In this document: piece after piece, positions 23,450-35,484 of the stretch | How positions within the stretch are numbered: the first letter of the stretch is position 1 | How the letters are laid out: the number at the start of each line of letters is the position of its first letter | Assembly: GCA_009760855.2 (NCBI GenBank) | Contig: WPIO01000111.1 | Coordinates: 312,001-376,000 of the forward strand | Direction of reading: 5' to 3' | DNA length: 64,000 bases | Source of the DNA: Cristatella mucedo | Lineage: Eukaryota > Bryozoa > Phylactolaemata > Cristatellidae | Notes under the pieces: generated by a model | Seen by the model: only the letters and a program-made list of their open reading frames with translations | Database searches by the model: none | What the model was told of the DNA's origin: nothing | Translations under genes and position numbers: made by a program

Positions 23450-25000
23450 TAATTTGATAATAATAATGCGCTTGATAAAGCACCCTCAGATCACTGAATC
23501 TTCTTCTCCAAGCACCTTATATTTGTTGTAAGGGAAACGCGATTGAATGGTAAGAACTTTCATGCCTAATAAACAACATGAATAGCATGGTTAGGGGTGA
23601 CATGCACAGGTTCAACATGCTAATGTGGTTAGTGGCAGCATGCACAGTGTCAGCACCCATAAGCACATGAAGGACGAGTCATAGGGACCCACAAAATGCT
23701 GTCCTAAATAGGTGTTTTTTTAAGTTCTTTTTAACTGAGGCCTAGTCAGGTAATGTTCTGACTCAAGTCGGGAGGCAATTCCAGGCTTTGGGAGTATGCC
23801 TAAGAAATTCACGGTCTCCAAAGAATTTGAGGTTAGTACGAGGTAGATTAGCCTAGATTGTGCTTGAAAATCACATCTGCAAGAGCTAGAGTACAAACCG
23901 TAAAAAACCGGACCTAGCACGTACGCCAGAGGTACCCCATATTTCAGAGGAACCTGGGAATATCTTTGTTTATCAACGTCAATACTCTGCAGTCTGCAGC
24001 TGAGATACGACGTAAACCATCGCAGAGCAGTGCCAGTGATGCCCACGCAAAAAGAGAGTCGCTCTAGAAGAACTTCCTGATCGAGAGTATCAAAAGCTGC
24101 GGAAAGATCGAGAAAAACAACCAGAGACACTTGACCTACGTCTGCAATCCTAAATAGGTCGTTGTACACCCTAAGCAATGCTTACTCTGTGGAGTAATTA
24201 GCTCTAAATCCAGACTGAAACTTACTAGCAAGGTTTGAAGTTTTACTTTATGAGTTCTGCCGGTCCGCCTCGACGAGTTCCAGTGTCATTTTACAGGAAT
24301 GGTAGAACGGATATTGGGGATAGTTGCCCAAGTTCTCTAGGTATAGTGTTGCTGTCTTGAGAAGTGGCCTGACTACAGCTTTTTGAAAGGTGCTGGGACA
24401 TGACCTGATGCTAATGACATATTAATGATGTTAATTTTGCATGGCATTAGCAGATCAATGCAACGTACGAGCAGGACAGTGGGAGTAGGGTTCAGAGGAC
24501 TTGTTGTCTTCTTTGATTGGGATAAGAACTTTAGGATTAGATCACAAGTGATCTGCTTAAATGGAGACATGGAGGTGTAGTCAGGAATTGAGGAACAGCA
24601 TTCTAGGGGGATGCTTTAATTGTTGTGATGGACTCTTTGAGATCTTGTCTATATTACCCACAAAGAATAGAGAGAAGCGATCGGCTAGATCATCACAAGG
24701 ATCATCAGGTAAAGCTATTCTGGGAGTGTTTGATGAGATGGTTGATTGCCGACATCAGCACTTTTGGATTATTTATTCACTTGTGATTCAACAATGTTTC
24801 TGTAGAAACTAGACTTGGCCTTTGCTAGGATCAAATTGTACGACCTACAGTAGTCATCATATGCCTGGCGATGGACAGTCAGTCCCGATCTTTTGCATGC
24901 TTTTTAATGCTTGCACTAAGTGGACCTGGCTAGTTTAGTGTCTGTGGTAAACCATTTGCCGTCAGGACGAGGGTATATAGTGGGCTTACTCCGAGGCAAT
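23450..25000 (-). mobile_element. LINE-A copy with internal deletion
   Basis: In minus orientation it has the EN-RT linker (near 24.8-25.0 kb), the GHVPAPFKK block, LLRVYNDLFRIADVG, FLDLSAAFDTLDQEVLLERLS (motif A), YGVPLAYVLGPV (motif B, degenerate) and then a jump to SNSLETVNFLGILPKPGIASRL, the extreme C-terminus. Motif C is lost. A hairpin and (AAT)n tail are at 23450-23530. Confidence 0.83.
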
Positions 25001-25789
25001 AGATGCAGATAAAGATTAGTACAGGCATTTTATTTGAAAACTATGTCATAATTCGTGCTAGACTTATTTCAACGGATCAGTCTAAAGTAAGGACAACCAA
25101 ACTAACAAGATAATTACATGCCTTAGAAACAGCATACCGGTGCATGCATTTCACAATGATGTGTCCTCTCTTGATACCAATTATGAAGTATCTTTTTAAC
25201 CTTAATTTTCTCTGCTATTTTCAAGTTTAGTTCTCATTTAAATGTCTTCTTGAACAGTTATGATATCTCTTACTCTTCGTTAAAGTAAGATTGAAATATT
25301 TGGGCAACTACTTGAGCACGGATATCCACATTGGCTTCGTGATTGTTGAGGAACACTCCCTAATGTACTAGACAATTAGCATTAGTGGCTTTTAGTGTTA
25401 CTGACAGTGAAGCATTAGTTAGTGCGTGAGCGTTTTCAGATTTTGGTCTTTAAAAGTATCCCAAGGTCCTACTTCCCTGATAGACCGTTCGGTGCAGCAT
25501 TGCTTTGCCGGTAGCAGTGGAGGGTACGATAGCGAGTGATATGATTTACTGAAAATTTCTACTTTAATATTTGCAGTTGGCATTTGCAGCTGTTTGACGG
25601 CCCGTAGTAAGTCTAACTGCTAACTGCACCTAACCCAAAGGATACCAAAATAGAGATGACAAAGCGTAATCTCATGCAGACTAAAAACATATCTTAAATG
25701 AAAATTCAGAGTACTTCATTACAGCTACGGGCATTTCAGCTGAAAGTAAAAGTGCAATACTTGTTTTGGAAATATGCGTCATACTAGCA
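25001..25789. other. No gene recognised
   Basis: The first part may be further LINE-A 5' sequence. The remainder has no recognisable feature. Confidence 0.3.
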
Positions 25790-26180
25790 GCCACTGAGGT
25801 TGGTTCGTGGGGATACCTTGTACAATGCTCAGTCACATTGGAGTCTGTGCCTTTATTTCACCTGGCCCTAAAGCCCCGGAACTCACTCCCAACTGACGTC
25901 GCGATATCCCCTGACTTGACGACATTTAAAAACAAGCTAATACTCATCTATTTACAGAGCGTTGCGTGGATTTATATGATTAAATATATGTATCCTTAAA
26001 ACACGTTGACACTGTGCATGCAATGAGTAGCGATATTTGTTCTCAGACCCTGTGCACACTATCATTTTATGATTGTTTAAACTGTACAAGCTACCACCAA
26101 GCATTTGATTGTGCTTCCTTTGCAGCATAAGTGAAGTTCATGTAAAGAGACTAGAATCTCTTAAGATGCTCTACAAACTT
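25790..26180 (+). mobile_element. LINE-A 3' end, decayed
   Basis: The equivalents of ALKPRNSLPTDVAISPDLTTFKNKL are readable, followed by the LINE-A 3' UTR and a degraded hairpin near 26140-26175. Confidence 0.7.
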
Positions 26181-27089
26181 AATAACGGTATCAACAGTAT
26201 TACTATTTCATCGTCAAACACACAGACACCCACTAATCTGCCTTGATCGATAAAATATCAAGGAACTTTTAATGGAGTCAAACAAATTGACTTTCACCAT
26301 AGCCGTTAAGATGCTGAAATTGAAACTTTTACGACAGCCGAGTTTTTCAGTCAGTTTTTTTTGATAAACGTATTGACCTTACCTGTTGCCTTTGAGTCCA
26401 AAACTCTTTCCAAAATAGCTTGATTGGAAGCTCTTAACCATATGTAAATCCTTTTTGTAGCATTAACGTCGTATCTTAAAAGATATGGCCTCTCGGATAA
26501 TGTACAAAAAATGAAATTGAGCAATAATATTATTATCATTGTGGTTTGACCAAAGACATGGCGAGTCCTTGCCTAGGCAGCCGATGTAGAGCCGTCTCTC
26601 ATTCGTCGCTGGCCTTCCTTTCGGTTAGTCATCGAGCTTAACTGCTTTAGGTTTTAGAAGTGTGCCTTTAATCGGCATCCGTGCTTAACGTGCCTAGCTA
26701 CACGGAATCGGCATCGAGAAATGCTTGCTAATCATCAGAACTCTGGAGACAAAGGGCAATTTGCTTGACAGACTCCCTATGGTGGACACATGCCGACTGT
26801 TCTGTTGAAAGCCGACAAGTGTTGTTCATTGACGACTGAGAGTGCTTCGAACGCAGCATGAGTTAGAAATGGAGGCTACGGACGGATGCACTCAGAAATA
26901 GCCCTGACTTATCCTCGTCTGCCAGAAACTAGTGGAATTGCTAGGAATTACCCCACGATAATCTTTGCAGCAGGTGAGAAGATTAAGAACTGCACATACG
27001 AGCTCCATGGTTCAGGAGCTGCAGAGAGAATGCTTATTTTACCAAAACTATATAAAATGATGCATTAATCAGAATAACGTTCCCACACT
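26181..27089. other. No gene recognised
   Basis: Mixed-composition DNA. Open frames at 26351-26539 and 26886-27068 carry no motif or splice support. Confidence 0.3.
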
Positions 27090-27790
27090 TGATAAATAGC
27101 CCAGACAGAATTAAAAAGCTGTCTAGCTGCTCAACGTTTGCTGCGTACAAAACACGATAGAGTGTTATGCAGTATCATGCTTGATTATAATTATGAGTAA
27201 CATGGTTAGGATTAACAAGCACAGGGTCAGTGTGTCAGTATGATTAGCGATTGCTGGCAACAGTGTCAGCAAGCATAAGCAAATAAAGTACGAATCACAA
27301 GGACCCACTACATGCTGCCATAAATAGGTGTTATTCATTTCTTTTGAAATACCATCGAGTCAGGAGATGTTGTGACGGAAGTGGGAGTGATTTCCAGGCT
27401 GTGGGAGCATGCGAGCTAAAGGAGCGTCTTCGAAAAATTGAGGTTCATTTGGGGTATATGTTAATAGTTAGATTCTGAATAGCGGGTGATAAGATGCTGA
27501 GCCTGCTGAAGAAGTAAGTCTGATGGGTAGTCTGGAGCAAAGAAATGAAGGGACCTAAAAGAGAGCGACTAAACCTGTTTCGATCTGTTGCTTAACTCGT
27601 TAGCCAGAGCAGGTCGGTGAGAGGTCGCGTGACGTGGCAACTGCGACTCTCACAACAGACAAGCCTAGCTGCAGAGTTTTACACCAGCTGTCATAGCCTG
27701 ACTGCATATGCCGATAAACCAGGAAGCAAGGAGTTACAGAAGTCAAGGCGGAAATCAGGAATCAAGAAGTCAATAAATAAAACAATTCCT
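27090..27790 (-). mobile_element. LINE-A 3' half, decayed
   Basis: A minus-strand degraded hairpin (27090-27140) and 3' UTR are followed by the C-terminal ORF2 in reverse. The block 'gcaactgcgactctcacaacagacaagcctagctgcagag' is diagnostic of LINE-A. Confidence 0.75.
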
Positions 27791-28401
27791 TTACTGTCCA
27801 GGCAATCCCAGAAATCATGAGGAGGCTTAGCCAAACAGGATATTTCTGCTGGCTACGGAGAGGTTAGCCTTTGCTAACCTTTTGGGTCGGAGTGACAATG
27901 TTGCTGTGTAATGATTGGTCAACGTGGAGTTATGCAGCCAACTTTAAAAAAGGAGACGTATGGTTGAATTCATTTAATTTTCCTACTAACGTTGCATTTT
28001 ATCCACCATCTGATCTATATGAATTGTGGCCTTTTTAAAGGCTACACGTACGCCAAATCTTTGGGAACAACTAAGGCTTTGGCAGAAATTAGTAACTCAT
28101 AATGGAGAGGAATTGAACTACACGATTAAAAATTTGGAATACATGGTGTGAATTGATCGGTTAAAGGATTATACAGTTTGCTCTCTGTCGCCCAGAGCCC
28201 AGAATGCCATTCTACGAACCACCCAACCTGTTTATTCCACTATGCACAGAGCCAGATGAAGCAAAACTACACCACAATGCTAAACCTATAGTCGTCTAAA
28301 GTGTGGGAATGCCGCCCTCCGATTAGTTAAAGTTGCAGCTAACTCCTGACAGTTTGAAGACCACGCACCGATTGTTAGTCGAAGTCGGGAAGACTCTCCA
28401 A
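27791..28401. other. No gene recognised
   Basis: No coding, RNA or repeat signal could be identified. Confidence 0.3.
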
Positions 28402-28590
28402 CCAAGTAAATAAAATAAATAAATAAATCCTAGCTGATTCAACAGCCTCTTTTTATATAGCGACAGAAGAGCCTTTACGGCTATCACCACCTCTGGCAGT
28501 GGCGATAAAGAATCGCCCATCGCAGGAATCGAACCCACGACCTCGGGACCGAGGTCGTGAAAGCAACCGCCTTACCTAGTGTGCCAAGTA
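28402..28590 (-). mobile_element. tRNA-derived SINE with target-site duplication
   Basis: Minus strand: box A TGGCACACTAGG, the 11-bp inverted repeat CACGACCTCGG/CCGAGGTCGTG, box B GGTTCGATTCC, a body matching the 12.3-kb copy and an (ATTT)n tail. CCAAGTA flanks it exactly at 28402-28408 and 28584-28590, as expected of a LINE-mobilised SINE insertion. Confidence 0.85.
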
Positions 28591-28810
28591 CTGGCAGACA
28601 ACAACATTAAGGCCCGGTTCTGAAGTGGGCTAGGGTAGGCATTATGACATCACAATCTCAATAATACCAAATCGAGTATCACAGCCCAATCTCGCAACAT
28701 TCGGAGGCAGTACCATCAAATAAACGAAACCTATGGAAGGAAGTCATAAACGAGGACACCTATACAGTCAACGCTCCGTACTGGCTGTGCTGCTGCACCA
28801 CAAACGAGAT

Positions 28811-29080
28811 GTATGTATGTATGTATCTCCGTCTTTAACTCCGCAAAGTCATAAAGGCTACGTGGGTGTTACGCAGGAGAGTTGTGTATAGCTCACTCAC
28901 AGCCTAAGTGGCTTTCGGTACGCATTCGGTAGCCAAAAACTTCGTCTCTCAACAAAGAGAACGTGGGAAGCGTCTGGAGTCAGGATAGCAGTTTAGGTAG
29001 TGTGAGTCGCATGGAAGTACCAGCTCAGGACCGCTGAAAAGGATGAGCCACAGTCGGCAGCAGGAGGGACATTAGAAGAA
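28811..29080 (-). mobile_element. LINE-B 3' end
   Basis: Minus strand: an (ATGT)n tail, the 3' UTR (ctccgtctttaactccgcaaagtcataaagg; gcattcggtagcc) and a short C-terminal ORF2 stretch. Confidence 0.8.
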
Positions 29081-29302
29081 TCATACAGCCCCGTTGTATG
29101 CTCAGAATGCAATTTTGGAAGACACGGAGTTTGTTATTTCCTAACATTTTTATTTTTAATTAAAATTTCCGTTCTTTAACATTGCTTACACTGTCAATTA
29201 TTCCCAATGCGAGCGGAAAAGCTTTGCTTAAAATATAGCCTGCTTTGATTAGAATGTAGTAGCCGAAATACCCCAGGCACTTCTGACAAAGCATCTAATG
29301 AT

Positions 29303-29385
29303 ATAATAATGACAATATTGCACTTGAGAAAGCGCCCTCGAATAACTCAATCTCTTTCTAGGCGCTTTAAATTTGCTGCAAAGGG
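29303..29385 (-). mobile_element. Solo LINE-A 3' tail
   Basis: (AAT)-rich sequence plus the hairpin (aaagcgccctcgaataactcaatctctttctaggcgcttt) and 'aaatttgctgcaaagg', then unrelated sequence. Confidence 0.8.
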
Positions 29386-30624
29386 CTACATTACTTCAGT
29401 TCCACTCTTTAAGTGTTCCTGCTCGTGCAATGCATTGTCCACAATTGGAACACATCGCAGCATTTAATCTGCTTTTCTATGATAATTATATAGAAATAAA
29501 TATCACTACGTCAGGGTTAGCTTTACGGGCTACCAATAAGATATATAATCGACGGTATTGTCCTCTCTCTTTTTAACAGGCCGCATTGCATGCTTGCACC
29601 AACCAAGCAATCCAACTGCCTTATTCCTCTAGTGAGCCGTCTCAACACCTGCTCCAGGAATTTGAATCTTCATTTTTTTTACTGCACCCTAAATTAAAGA
29701 ACTGTAGAGCTCCTGCTTTTGGTTTGTGAGTGCCTAAAGTCAAGAAATCGCTTATAGCGTCTGAAGCAGCAATTTTACTTGCATCATTTAAGTCTCAGCT
29801 AATTGGCATTCGTGTAGGTCGGTTTTAACTCGTCCCTGTGAACTGGTGGCTTTCGCATATTTGCTCCGCCTCCTTAACTGCACGGGATTTACTGTTTGGG
29901 ACTAACAATGTTTTTAAGACTACCTATTGATCCTGTTTGTAATCATGTGTACTTTTTTAGAGTAGATATGGAACCTATATGTAAAGTGTACACACTGAGT
30001 TTTTTCCAGATCGGGTGTGCTTCTAATCGATTATTGGAAATAATCTGTTAATTGGTTTTTGTAGGGAAAAACTAGTGACATACCCATAGAAAAACTCGGG
30101 AGGCCAGAAAAACGACATGACCTCGTGGTTTTTACAGAAATTTATCTCGGCTTTACTGATTACCATCAACCATCACGATCCAGGTAAACTACCAAGCTAT
30201 ACAAAAGCCAGCCTCATTTACTAATAGATCTAGACAGAGTATAGCGGCCAACTGAAAAGGCATTATTCTATTTAGAATGTATTGCTATAACAAGCATGGT
30301 ACTTTTTCGGTAATGCACTAATATGATATTGGAGTTTTGCATATAGTGTAAGCCATAGTTTGAGAAATGCTGACGATAAGAAACTGCAAGTGAGGCCAGC
30401 GTAAATGTATAATATTATTGTGAATCTATTTGAACTGGCGGAGCTACTTTAGACTGTTACGAATATTTCAATTTTGCCGGTCGTTGCTTTGCTAAACTTC
30501 ATCTAGTAGAATTGTTGTTTTCATAGTTCCTAACTGGTATGGTTGAGCTGTTAGAAACAGAAACGTAACCTATTCAACGTTAGTGTGTATACAACTTTTT
30601 CCAAATGGATTCCGACTCAGGTTG
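29386..30624. other. No gene recognised
   Basis: From 29590 to 29830 there is faint resemblance to a transposable-element 3' end, but I cannot assign it. The rest is AT-rich and featureless. Confidence 0.25.
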
Positions 30625-30785
30625 AATTGCTCAGCTTGCTTTGCTCGATCTGTCGACAGCTTCTGATACTTTTGATCGTCGAGTCCTTCACGAGCGCCTC
30701 ATATCTGGCTTTGCCATTGCTGGTACTGCTCGTCCATTACTCAAGTCTAATCTCTGTGGGAGACTCCAGAGTGTTGACATGAAAA
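30625..30785 (+). mobile_element. LINE-A RT motif-A fragment
   Basis: Reading with frame changes gives LLDLSTASDTFDRRVLHERL and GRLQSVDMK, the motif A to pre-motif B interval of LINE-A. Confidence 0.65.
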
Positions 30786-30805
30786 GAACAAGTTCATTCA
30801 AAATG

Positions 30806-31260
30806 TAATTTATCTTCAGATGTAACTCCAAAACGCCATAAGGACTAAGTGGGTGTTAAGCAGGAGAGTTTTGTATAGCTTACTGACAGCCTAAGTGGCT
30901 TATGTCCCTTATTTGGAAGCCAAAGGACGTCATCTGATGCAAGAAAAAGAATGTGGGAAGCCTATCAGATTCAGAATAATAGTTAAGGTAGTGAGTAGCA
31001 TGAAAGTAGCAGCTCATGACCGCTGGAAGAGATAGGCCATTGTCAGCAGCTGGAGACTAGTTGTCGTTGCTTAAGAACTGTGGAACCGAGTCCCACATAG
31101 TCTCGAATGTGCAGAGCTACAGTTTCTGTTGCCAACGGTTTTTAAATAGAGAAATGGAACAGCGATTTATTGTTCATACAGGATGTGAGGGCACGAGCAA
31201 GCTCAAATTGGAGCAGCATTTCAGCTAGGTATAGAGGAGCCAAGCCTCTGCATGCCTAGT
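30806..31260 (-). mobile_element. LINE-B 3' end
   Basis: Minus-strand 3' UTR and C-terminal ORF2 of LINE-B, including 'aacaccctagtgggtcacc'-type sequence at the inner end. It abuts a LINE-A fragment on the left. Confidence 0.75.
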
Positions 31261-31561
31261 GGGTCACCTTTAGACCTTTGATCTATATCCGTCGATTAAT
31301 AGGCAGCCATCCTATCTCTTTTAGCAAAGAAGACACATTGGGAAGTATGTGGCTATTGAAAAGTAGCAATGCGAACATATCCACAGCCATTTTCAGTGGC
31401 CTAGTGGCCAAAAACACCCACATAGGGTATACCCTAGGGCGTATTGCATGGCCTGGTTCTTTTCAAATATACACTTTCTCAAAGAATAATAATAAGAATG
31501 CATTTGATAAAGCCCCCCCCCAGGGAATTTAATCTCTCTCTGGGCGCTTTACATTTACTGC

Positions 31562-32326
31562 TAAAATTAGGGCTTGTTTAGATAAGGATACCACGTCCAA
31601 GTTGGTCCATGCATTCGTGACATCTCGTCTCGACTTCTGCAACTCACTGCTTACTGGCCTACCAGCATGTGCGATCAGGCGATTGCAGCTGGTGCAAAAC
31701 TCTGCAGCTAGGCTTGTCTGCCGTGAGCGTCGCAGTTGCCACATTACTCCACTTCTCGCCGACCTGCACTGGTTACCAGTCAAGCAACGGATTGACTTCA
31801 AGGTTTTGTCGCTCACTTTTAGGTCTCTTCATTCTATGGCTCCAGCCTATCTTTCAGAGATACTACCCCATCAGGCAAAGCATCGTACCACTCGCTTTTC
31901 GGAATCCAACAGTCTAGAAATACCTCGTACAAACCTTAAATCCTTTGGAGACCGTGCATTTAGCTCGTATGCTCCCACAGCCTGGAACTCCCTCCCGACC
32001 TGCATCAGAACATCCCCTGACCTGACCACATTTAAAAGAAACTTAAAAACATTCCTATTTAGGACAGCATTTAGTGGGTCCTTGTGATTCGTCCTCGATG
32101 TGCTTATGCGTGCTGACACTGTTCATGCTGCCACTAACCACATTTGCATGCTGACCCAGTGCATGTAACCCCTAACCATGTTATTCATTTTGTTTGTTTT
32201 TCAAGCATGATTTTACTTACTATTCTATTGCGTATCACTTTGCAGCAAATGTAAAGCGCCTAGAAAGAGATTAAGTTCTCTGAGGGCGCTTTATCAAGTG
32301 CAATATTATTATTATTATTATTATTA
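31562..32326 (+). mobile_element. Young LINE-A insertion nested in an opposite-strand LINE-A
   Basis: One open frame covers the C-terminal ORF2 (LVHAFVTSRLDFCNSLLTGLPACAIRR ... FRTAFSGSL stop at 32087). It is followed by the 3' UTR, a perfect nested hairpin and (ATT)n. TTACTGC at 31555-31561 and 32327-32333 is a 7-bp target-site duplication. It is 5'-truncated and so not autonomous. It is the best-preserved 3' end in the window. Confidence 0.88.
32253..32292 (+). other. LINE-A 3'-terminal hairpin (best copy)
   Basis: The outer stem is AAAGCGCC (32253-32260) with GGCGCTTT (32285-32292). The inner stem is AGAGA (32266-32270) with TCTCT (32277-32281). It sits just before the (ATT)n end. In CR1/L2-type elements a 3' stem-loop is the known recognition site for the element's own RT, and I infer the same role here. 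Confidence 0.75.
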
Positions 32327-33471
32327 TTACTGCAAAGTAAAATGCAATTGGAGAGTAAAATCGTGCTTGATAAACGAACAAAATGAATAACCTGCTGACG
32401 ACTGACATCCACAGTGTCAGCACGCAAATCTGGTTAGTGGCAGCATGCTCAGTGTCAGCACACATAAGCACAGGAAGGACGAATCACAGGGACGCACTAA
32501 ATTCTGCCACGAATAACTGTGTTTTTTAGTTTTTTTGAATGTGGTCAGGTCAGGTGATGTTCTGATGCAGGTCGTGAGGGAGTTCCAGGCTTTGGGAGCA
32601 TACGAGCTAAATGCACGGTCTCCAAAGGATTTAAGGTTTGTACGAGGTATTTCTAGACTGTTGGATTCCGAAAAGCAGGTGGTACAATGCTTGGCCTGAT
32701 GGGGGAGCATATATGAGAGGTACGCTGGAGCCAAAGAATGAAGGGACCTAAGAGTGAGCGACTAAACCCTGAAGTCAATCCGCTGTTTGACTGGTAGCCA
32801 GCGTTTGTCGGCCAGAAGTGGAGTAATGTGGCAACTGAGACGCTCACGACAGACAAGCCTAGCTGTGGAGTTTTGAGCCAGCTGCAATCACCTGATTGCA
32901 TATGCCAAGAGGCCAGTAAGCAGTGAGTTGCAGAAGTCGAGATGGGATGTCACGAATGCATGGACCAACTTGGACTTGGCATGCCTATCTTAACAAGCCC
33001 GATTTTTAGCAATGTTTTGAAACTAAAATAGGCAGACTTTACTGTGAAGCTGATATGGTCGTCTAACGACAGGTCACTTTTGAATATGACACCTAGATTT
33101 CGAGCTGATTCAACTGGAGATATGCCGGCAGGGCCACTTTTGGCCGTCAGCCTTTCCAATTTGTGAATCGCACTGCGTTTGCCCATAACTAGTAATTCTG
33201 TTTTATCATCGTTTAGTTTTAGAAAATATTCTGCCATCCATGTGGGGATGTCTTTAATACATGCAGCAAATGAGTGGAGAGAATTTGAGGTGCTCGAAGG
33301 CTGGGAGGGATTAAAGCAAATGTACAACTGAGTGTCATCCATACAAGTGAAAGCCTGGATTGTGCTTGGCAATCACATCAGGAAGAGGGAGAGTAAAAAC
33401 CGTGAAAAGAACCGGACCTAGCACAGAGCCCTGAGGTACTCCATATTTCAGATGTACCTCAGATGATCTTT

Positions 33472-33502
33472 CCCTCTCTCTCTCTCTCTCTCTCTCTCTC
33501 AC
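33472..33502. repeat. (CT)n microsatellite at a LINE junction
   Basis: A pure CT run lies exactly between a minus-strand LINE-A copy on the left and a plus-strand LINE-A copy on the right. Confidence 0.92.
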
Positions 33503-33504
33503 TT

Positions 33505-34560
33505 TCTTTCTCCTGCCGATGTGATTGGCAGGCACAATATAGGCTTATACGTCTATGCAGATAGCAGTCAGCTGTACCTTTATTCTGTTCCATCTCAGCC
33601 CTCTACCACAAACTAGTCCGTCTAATTCCCTGCTGAACGTATTGATAAATCCACATTTGGGTGGCAGCAAACATTCTTATAGTAAACTTACTAGTTATGG
33701 GCAAAACAAATGCAATTTAGAAATTGCAAAAACGCTCCAAACAGGCTCTGCCTGCATATCTCCTGTTGAATCTGCATGGAATCTAGGTGTCCGATTTTAA
33801 ATTGATCTTTTTATAGACGAACACATCAGCTTGGCAGTCAACTCTGCCTACTTTCAGCTAAATTACAGGGTTGCACACATCTAAATTGTTCTATATATTC
33901 CGTCTCCAATAGCTCCCGGTTGGCCAGCCTTGAAGCCAGAGTAATCCTATGCTTACGAGAGGTGCAAAATTTGCAGATAGGCATGTCTTCGCGAGTGCTT
34001 TAGTTGCCCCATCCCGCCATTTCTAGAAGAACTAAGCGTGCTCTTTGTTAAGCCATGTGTCAAATTCAATGTTCTGTCACTCACTAGAGATACCTTCATT
34101 ATTTATCTCCACACTGCATAAAAGATCTAATTACCTACCAGACTAAGCATTGTACCACCTTATTTTTGGAGCTTCATTGTCAATCTACACATCGTATTTA
34201 CCTCAAAGCCTTCGGAGAGTGAGCATTTAGTTTGTACGGTCCCGAAGTTCAGAGCTCACTTCCAACTTTTGTCGTGACAACCCCTGACTTGATGACATAT
34301 ACAATGAAGCTACACAAGATCTCTTCATCATAGCATTTAGTATGTCCATGTGATTATTCCTTTCTGTACTTATGGTTGAGGAATCATTGCATGCTACTAC
34401 CAACCTTCTTTGCATATTGACCTGGTGCATGTCGCCTCTGACCATGTCTTACTCGTGTTCATTTAGCAGCCTACCATTTACCATTCACTGAATTTTCTTT
34501 AGCAAACTGTACGTGCCTTTGAAGAAATTGAGTTCACGTTCCATAGAATATCCTCACTTT
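33505..34560 (+). mobile_element. LINE-A 3' half, decayed
   Basis: It starts near the motif-C region (cctgccgatgtgattggcaggcacaat). ISPVES.WNLGVRF and degenerate C-terminal sequence can be followed to a decayed 3' UTR and hairpin near 34520-34560. Many stops and indels mark an old copy. Confidence 0.72.
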
Positions 34561-35484
34561 AGTCATATAGCGGTGCTTCTAGGTTTTTGAAAAAAGTTCC
34601 TTAAGTTACTATACACGGACAGTCTTGAAGAAACTCTCGTGTACTTGGCATCATCCTTTAATCGGCTGAAATGTAAAATGAGGCTGACACTAATTTGTCC
34701 CCTGCAGAGCCTATTGCGTCTGTACAAATTAGTCCCTTTTCTGTTTTAAGCCAATTTAGTCATTCAGATTTTCACCTACAACAACCCATAGCATAAGATG
34801 AAGCCTTATTCTTTACTTATTGCGATGACAGTGCCGTGATTTCACCTTATTAAGAAACAATACCAAACCATTCGCCAAGATATTTTTATATACACATAAG
34901 TGGAAGAGAATGAGTCAAGGTAAGACCAAATTATAAGTTATACAAACTAGTTGCGATTGTTCGGTAAACAACGTAGTGCTTTTAGTATCGTTTGTGCACT
35001 TCCAAGGCAGTTTTTTTAGTTGATTTGAGTAAGATCACTGACAACTCGGCTTTCAGTTAAGGAAAGTTATCAATATCAGGGCCTTGCTAGGTACACATAA
35101 GCCGGGAAACTTGCTTACATGCTTCACCATCATAGTTAGATTATTTAAATTCCCGTTATTCAGTAATATCCAAATCTGTAATTAATCTTTCTAAATTAGA
35201 GAAAAAATCCTAACCAAATATTCACTTCACATTTCCTTTGGCTAAATTGAAATAATCAAACAATTGAGCACACAGCTCGTACGCTCAGAAAGTCTTGAAC
35301 TTGCTTCCAGCTGTGGTTAGTGTGTGCAGTGACCTTGAAGCGCTTGAATAGTAGCAAAAGACATATTCGTTCCGGTCAGCTTGTTATCAGAACCAGTGGA
35401 GTAACTTTGTCCGAGTAACTGTTCAGGATACATGGCATTGCACTTGAAAACGATGTTACCACGATTCTTTTCCTCAAACTTGTT
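34561..35484. other. No gene recognised
   Basis: AT-rich DNA without coding, RNA or repeat signal that I can support. Confidence 0.3.

Larger units (their letters stand above)
31483..33472 (-). mobile_element. LINE-A copy, old, split by a younger insertion
   Basis: The minus-strand tail and hairpin are at 31483-31561. The copy resumes at 32327 with 'tactgcaaagtaaaatgcaattgg' and reads through the C-terminal ORF2 (APKAWNSLTTCIRTSPDLTTFKK, LEWLTAKSG-like, [52 protein letters not shown]). It ends in a CT-repeat at 33472. The gap is filled by the + strand copy at 31562-32326. Confidence 0.82.

Noticed and set aside
31602-32087. 161-codon open frame as a host gene
   Set aside because: It is the C-terminal ORF2 of LINE-A, repeated at many other places in the window.
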